Below are positions 63,416 to 64,000 of a stretch of DNA of 64,000 nt, piece after piece. Origin of the DNA: Leptospira sp. WS39.C2 (GTDB lineage: Bacteria > Spirochaetota > Leptospiria > Leptospirales > Leptospiraceae); NCBI RefSeq assembly GCF_040833965.1, contig NZ_CP162143.1:186001-250000 (forward strand). Direction: 5' to 3'. A program made the translations under genes and the position numbers. Position 1 is the first letter of the stretch; every line of letters starts with the position of its first letter. The notes under the pieces were generated by a model that was not told where the DNA came from, made no database searches, and saw only the letters and a program-made list of their open reading frames with translations.

Positions 63416-64000
63416 AACTGTATTCCTCCGTATTCGCAATGATACTTCCGATCCTTCCACCTAATATCATTCCCCCACCAGTAGATGAATATTGGATCTC
63501 ACATCCATCCCAACGTGCGTTCAAAGATCTTCCAGTAGGATAAAAACGATGGTCTGTTTCTGACCAAGACTCTGTATCTAAAATTGAGTCAAATGTTGTA
63601 CCATTCACAGTTCGGTATTCTAATCCACCTGCCACAATGATTTGATCTTTTCCATAAGGGAACATAAAGGAACTTCCCCATTCCCTTCCAAATAAAAGAT
63701 TTTTATGATCACTGATAGTATCTGACATCGGATTATATATTTGAGCTCGTAATATGGGTTGGTTGTCGTTAAATCTAGAACTAATTCCACCCAACACTAA
63801 AACTTCACCATTGCTCAAACCATGTGTGAAATGATTAAATCGCCTGATCACCTTTGCAGAAGACATAGATAAAGTTTTTGAGGTTATATCATACACTTCG
63901 ATAGAATCAATAGCTCTTGCATTATAATCCGCGGGATTTGTTCCAGTGACATCAGACCTTTCTCCACCCGTAATGATCACTTTACCAGAATTAGCTGACA
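63408..64000 (-). CDS. Kelch-repeat protein, 5' end outside the window
   Basis: The visible 197 codons of a longer protein carry kelch-like repeats (the segments GKVIITGGE, GEVLVLGGI and DQIIVAGGLE). The frame stays open to the window edge (the codons before GKVII read A-N-S-G), so the true start lies beyond it. The 3' end overlaps the start of the next kelch lipoprotein gene by 8 bases, so they are cotranscribed and were probably duplicated. Confidence 0.8.
   Translation of the reverse strand, partial: SANSGKVIITGGERSDVTGTNPADYNARAIDSIEVYDITSKTLSMSSAKVIRRFNHFTHGLSNGEVLVLGGISSRFNDNQPILRAQIYNPMSDTISDHKNLLFGREWGSSFMFPYGKDQIIVAGGLEYRTVNGTTFDSILDTESWSETDHRFYPTGRSLNARWDGCEIQYSSTGGGMILGGRIGSIIANTEEYSFE

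Noticed and set aside
1..64000. CRISPR arrays, transposases, prophage genes, rRNA or tRNA genes
   Set aside because: None was seen by direct reading: no regularly spaced direct repeats with unique spacers, no DDE or serine/tyrosine recombinase motifs, and no tRNA-like cloverleaf with TpsiC arm. A tRNA search tool was not available, so a missed tRNA is possible.

Overview
The window looks like chromosomal DNA of a Leptospira-type spirochete. It is AT-rich, genes sit close together on both strands, and there are many small lipoproteins with spirochete-style lipoboxes, OmpL/Lsa-like barrel proteins, several dCache chemoreceptors, and frequent TTG starts behind good Shine-Dalgarno sequences. A saprophytic species is plausible but cannot be proven from the sequence. 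I see no rRNA, tRNA, CRISPR array, transposase or prophage. Most of the window reads as core chromosome. The accessory-looking parts are about 30.2-37.6 kb and 43.3-44.2 kb.

Layout. 0-1 kb: the start of a gene (possibly ahcY) and an ArsR/SAM-methyltransferase regulator behind a perfect 16-bp inverted repeat. 1.1-11.1 kb: three chemoreceptors, an outer-membrane protein, a DMT exporter and small secreted proteins, followed by a structured intergenic segment near 11.1-11.25 kb that may encode a small RNA. 11.4-14.1 kb: M61 peptidase and CorA. 14.1-18.6 kb: a minus-strand operon efp-mtnB-SDR-SDR-unknown. 18.7-21.4 kb: epmB divergent from efp, then a lipoprotein and a nucleotidyltransferase-like protein. 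21.5-25.4 kb: msrB, a hybrid histidine kinase and a DEAD-box helicase. 25.4-29.2 kb: a CFA-synthase-like/DUF1295/SDR/MDR lipid-type cluster. 29.3-34.9 kb: phosphoesterase, small orphan proteins, acetyltransferase, a large porin and a DUF4386 protein.

34.9-37.6 kb is a loosely packed island of small lipoproteins. It carries two copies of a 26-bp hairpin-forming repeat (22/26 identical) that bracket a two-gene unit like a cassette. 37.7-43.3 kb holds a ZIP transporter, epmA (completing the EF-P lysylation set with efp and epmB), a STAS-like protein, an OmpR regulator, a YqjD/YqjE/YqjK-like trio and cutA. 43.3-44.2 kb has a GC-rich hairpin element next to a PIN/Phd toxin-antitoxin pair. 44.3-45.9 kb is an ArsR-SRPBCC-DoxX operon with a repeated operator-like sequence. 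45.9-53.6 kb contains pnuC, a methyltransferase, a J-domain-like protein, aconitase, a FlgO-like lipoprotein, a barrel protein and queA. 53.7-60.9 kb is a plus-strand envelope-glycan cluster (GT-C, GT4, membrane proteins, MBOAT acyltransferase, SGNH partner) ending in a MazG-like gene. 60.9-64 kb is a minus-strand run with two kelch-type proteins, the first cut by the window edge, and a small protein with a COQ4-like metal motif.

Functional links that the sequence supports: SAM-cycle control at the left edge; EF-P and both beta-lysylation enzymes in one window; a probable membrane-lipid modification block; and a surface-polysaccharide O-acylation block. No complete new defence or mobile system stands out. 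The least explained signals are the paired 26-bp repeats, the possible small RNA near 11.1 kb and the GC-rich element near 43.5 kb.
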